A stretch of 5,617 nt of DNA from Gammaproteobacteria bacterium (GTDB lineage Bacteria > Pseudomonadota > Gammaproteobacteria > Steroidobacterales > Steroidobacteraceae): assembly GCA_003162555.1 (NCBI GenBank), contig PMNQ01000199.1:1-5617 (forward strand), given 5' to 3'. The first letter of the stretch is position 1, and each line of letters opens with the position of its first letter. This document shows positions 5,124-5,617 of the stretch, one piece after another. Made by a program: the position numbers and the translations under genes. A model generated the notes under the pieces. It saw only the letters and a list, made by a program, of their open reading frames with translations. It did not search any database and was not told the DNA's origin.

Positions 5124-5617
5124 ATGGCGGTCGATATCGCACAACTCCTGGCGTTTGCCGTCAAGAATAACGCCTCCGACCTGCACCTGTCGGCGGGCGT
5201 GCCGCCGATGATCCGCGTCGACGGCGATGTCAAACGCATCAACATGCCCGCACTGACCCACAAGGAAGTGCACGGCATGGTGTATGACATCATGAACGAC
5301 AAGCAGCGCAAGGCCTACGAGGAGTTTTTCGAGACCGACTTTTCCTTCGAAATCCCGAAGCTTGCGCGCTTCCGCGTCAACGCCTTCAACCAGAACCGCG
5401 GCGCCGGCGCCGTGTTCCGCAACATTCCCTCGACCATCCTCAGTCTCGACGAGCTGTCGGCACCGAAGATTTTCCGCGACCTGTGCATGCTGCCGCGCGG
5501 ACTGGTGCTGGTCACCGGACCCACGGGCTCGGGCAAATCAACCACGCTCGCCGGCATGATCGATCACTGCAACGACAACCGTCCCGATCACGTCCTCACG
5601 ATCGAGGATCCGATCGA
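5124..5617 (+). CDS. pilT: Type IV pilus retraction ATPase PilT, 5' part (3' end outside the window)
   Basis: The first 164 residues and two bases of the next codon, of a protein usually about 345 residues long. PilT is a cytoplasmic hexameric ATPase at the pilus base that drives pilin disassembly and so twitching motility. Visible: the N-terminal PAS-like domain with NASDLHLSAGVPPMIRVDGDVKRIN from about residue 16 (near-diagnostic for PilT), the RFRVNAFNQNRGAGAVFR strand and the FR-IP junction into the RecA-like domain, the Walker A motif GPTGSGKST at 132-140 (Lys138), and the Asp-box start TIEDPI at 159-164. The Walker B, His-box and C-terminal motifs lie beyond the window. PilU is the main alternative, but the N-terminus and the position divergent from yggS-proC match pilT of Pseudomonas-type gammaproteobacteria, where pilU usually follows. 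Confidence 0.96.
   Translation, partial: MAVDIAQLLAFAVKNNASDLHLSAGVPPMIRVDGDVKRINMPALTHKEVHGMVYDIMNDKQRKAYEEFFETDFSFEIPKLARFRVNAFNQNRGAGAVFRNIPSTILSLDELSAPKIFRDLCMLPRGLVLVTGPTGSGKSTTLAGMIDHCNDNRPDHVLTIEDPI

Noticed and set aside
1..5617. CRISPR array, insertion sequence, toxin-antitoxin or phage-related module
   Set aside because: No regularly spaced repeats, terminal inverted repeats with transposase, small paired genes or phage-like proteins were seen; nearly all of the window is explained by conserved chromosomal genes.

Overview
The window reads as ordinary chromosomal sequence from a high-GC gammaproteobacterium. Three things point that way: divergent pilT and yggS-proC genes (the arrangement known from Pseudomonas and relatives), an HU-family protein ending in a KxxPLKSLKSMV-type tail like those of Xanthomonadales and neighbouring orders, and strong GC bias at third codon positions. 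The exact genus cannot be read from the sequence; a lineage near Xanthomonadales, Nevskiales or Steroidobacterales is my inference.

Layout: (1) Positions 1-2210, + strand: the 3' end of msrB (methionine-R-sulfoxide reductase), a small alpha/beta hydrolase whose GTG start overlaps the msrB stop, and, 30 bases later, a polytopic membrane protein of the DUF1624 / heparan-alpha-glucosaminide N-acetyltransferase-like family. The close packing suggests one operon. (2) Positions 2211-2316: convergent intergenic region with a strong terminator facing the minus-strand HU gene. (3) Positions 2317-2628, minus strand: HU-family nucleoid protein, with its own candidate promoter, A-tract and a palindrome at the expected transcript 5' end. 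(4) Positions 2629-2881: non-coding, holding the HU control region and GC-rich sequence with no gene. (5) Positions 2882-5047, minus strand: yggS-proC-yggT, tightly spaced and probably one operon covering PLP homeostasis, the last step of proline synthesis and a small membrane protein. (6) Positions 5048-5123: a compact divergent promoter region. (7) Positions 5124-5617, + strand: the 5' part of pilT, the type IV pilus retraction ATPase, cut by the window edge.

I see no mobile element, CRISPR array, RNA gene, toxin-antitoxin pair or defence system. The items worth a second look are small: overlapping divergent -10 elements between yggS and pilT, a perfect palindrome followed by a T-run in the HU leader, unusual residues in otherwise conserved motifs of ProC, YggS and MsrB, and an uncharacterised hydrolase/acyltransferase-like pair behind msrB. 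None amounts to a new biological system on this evidence.
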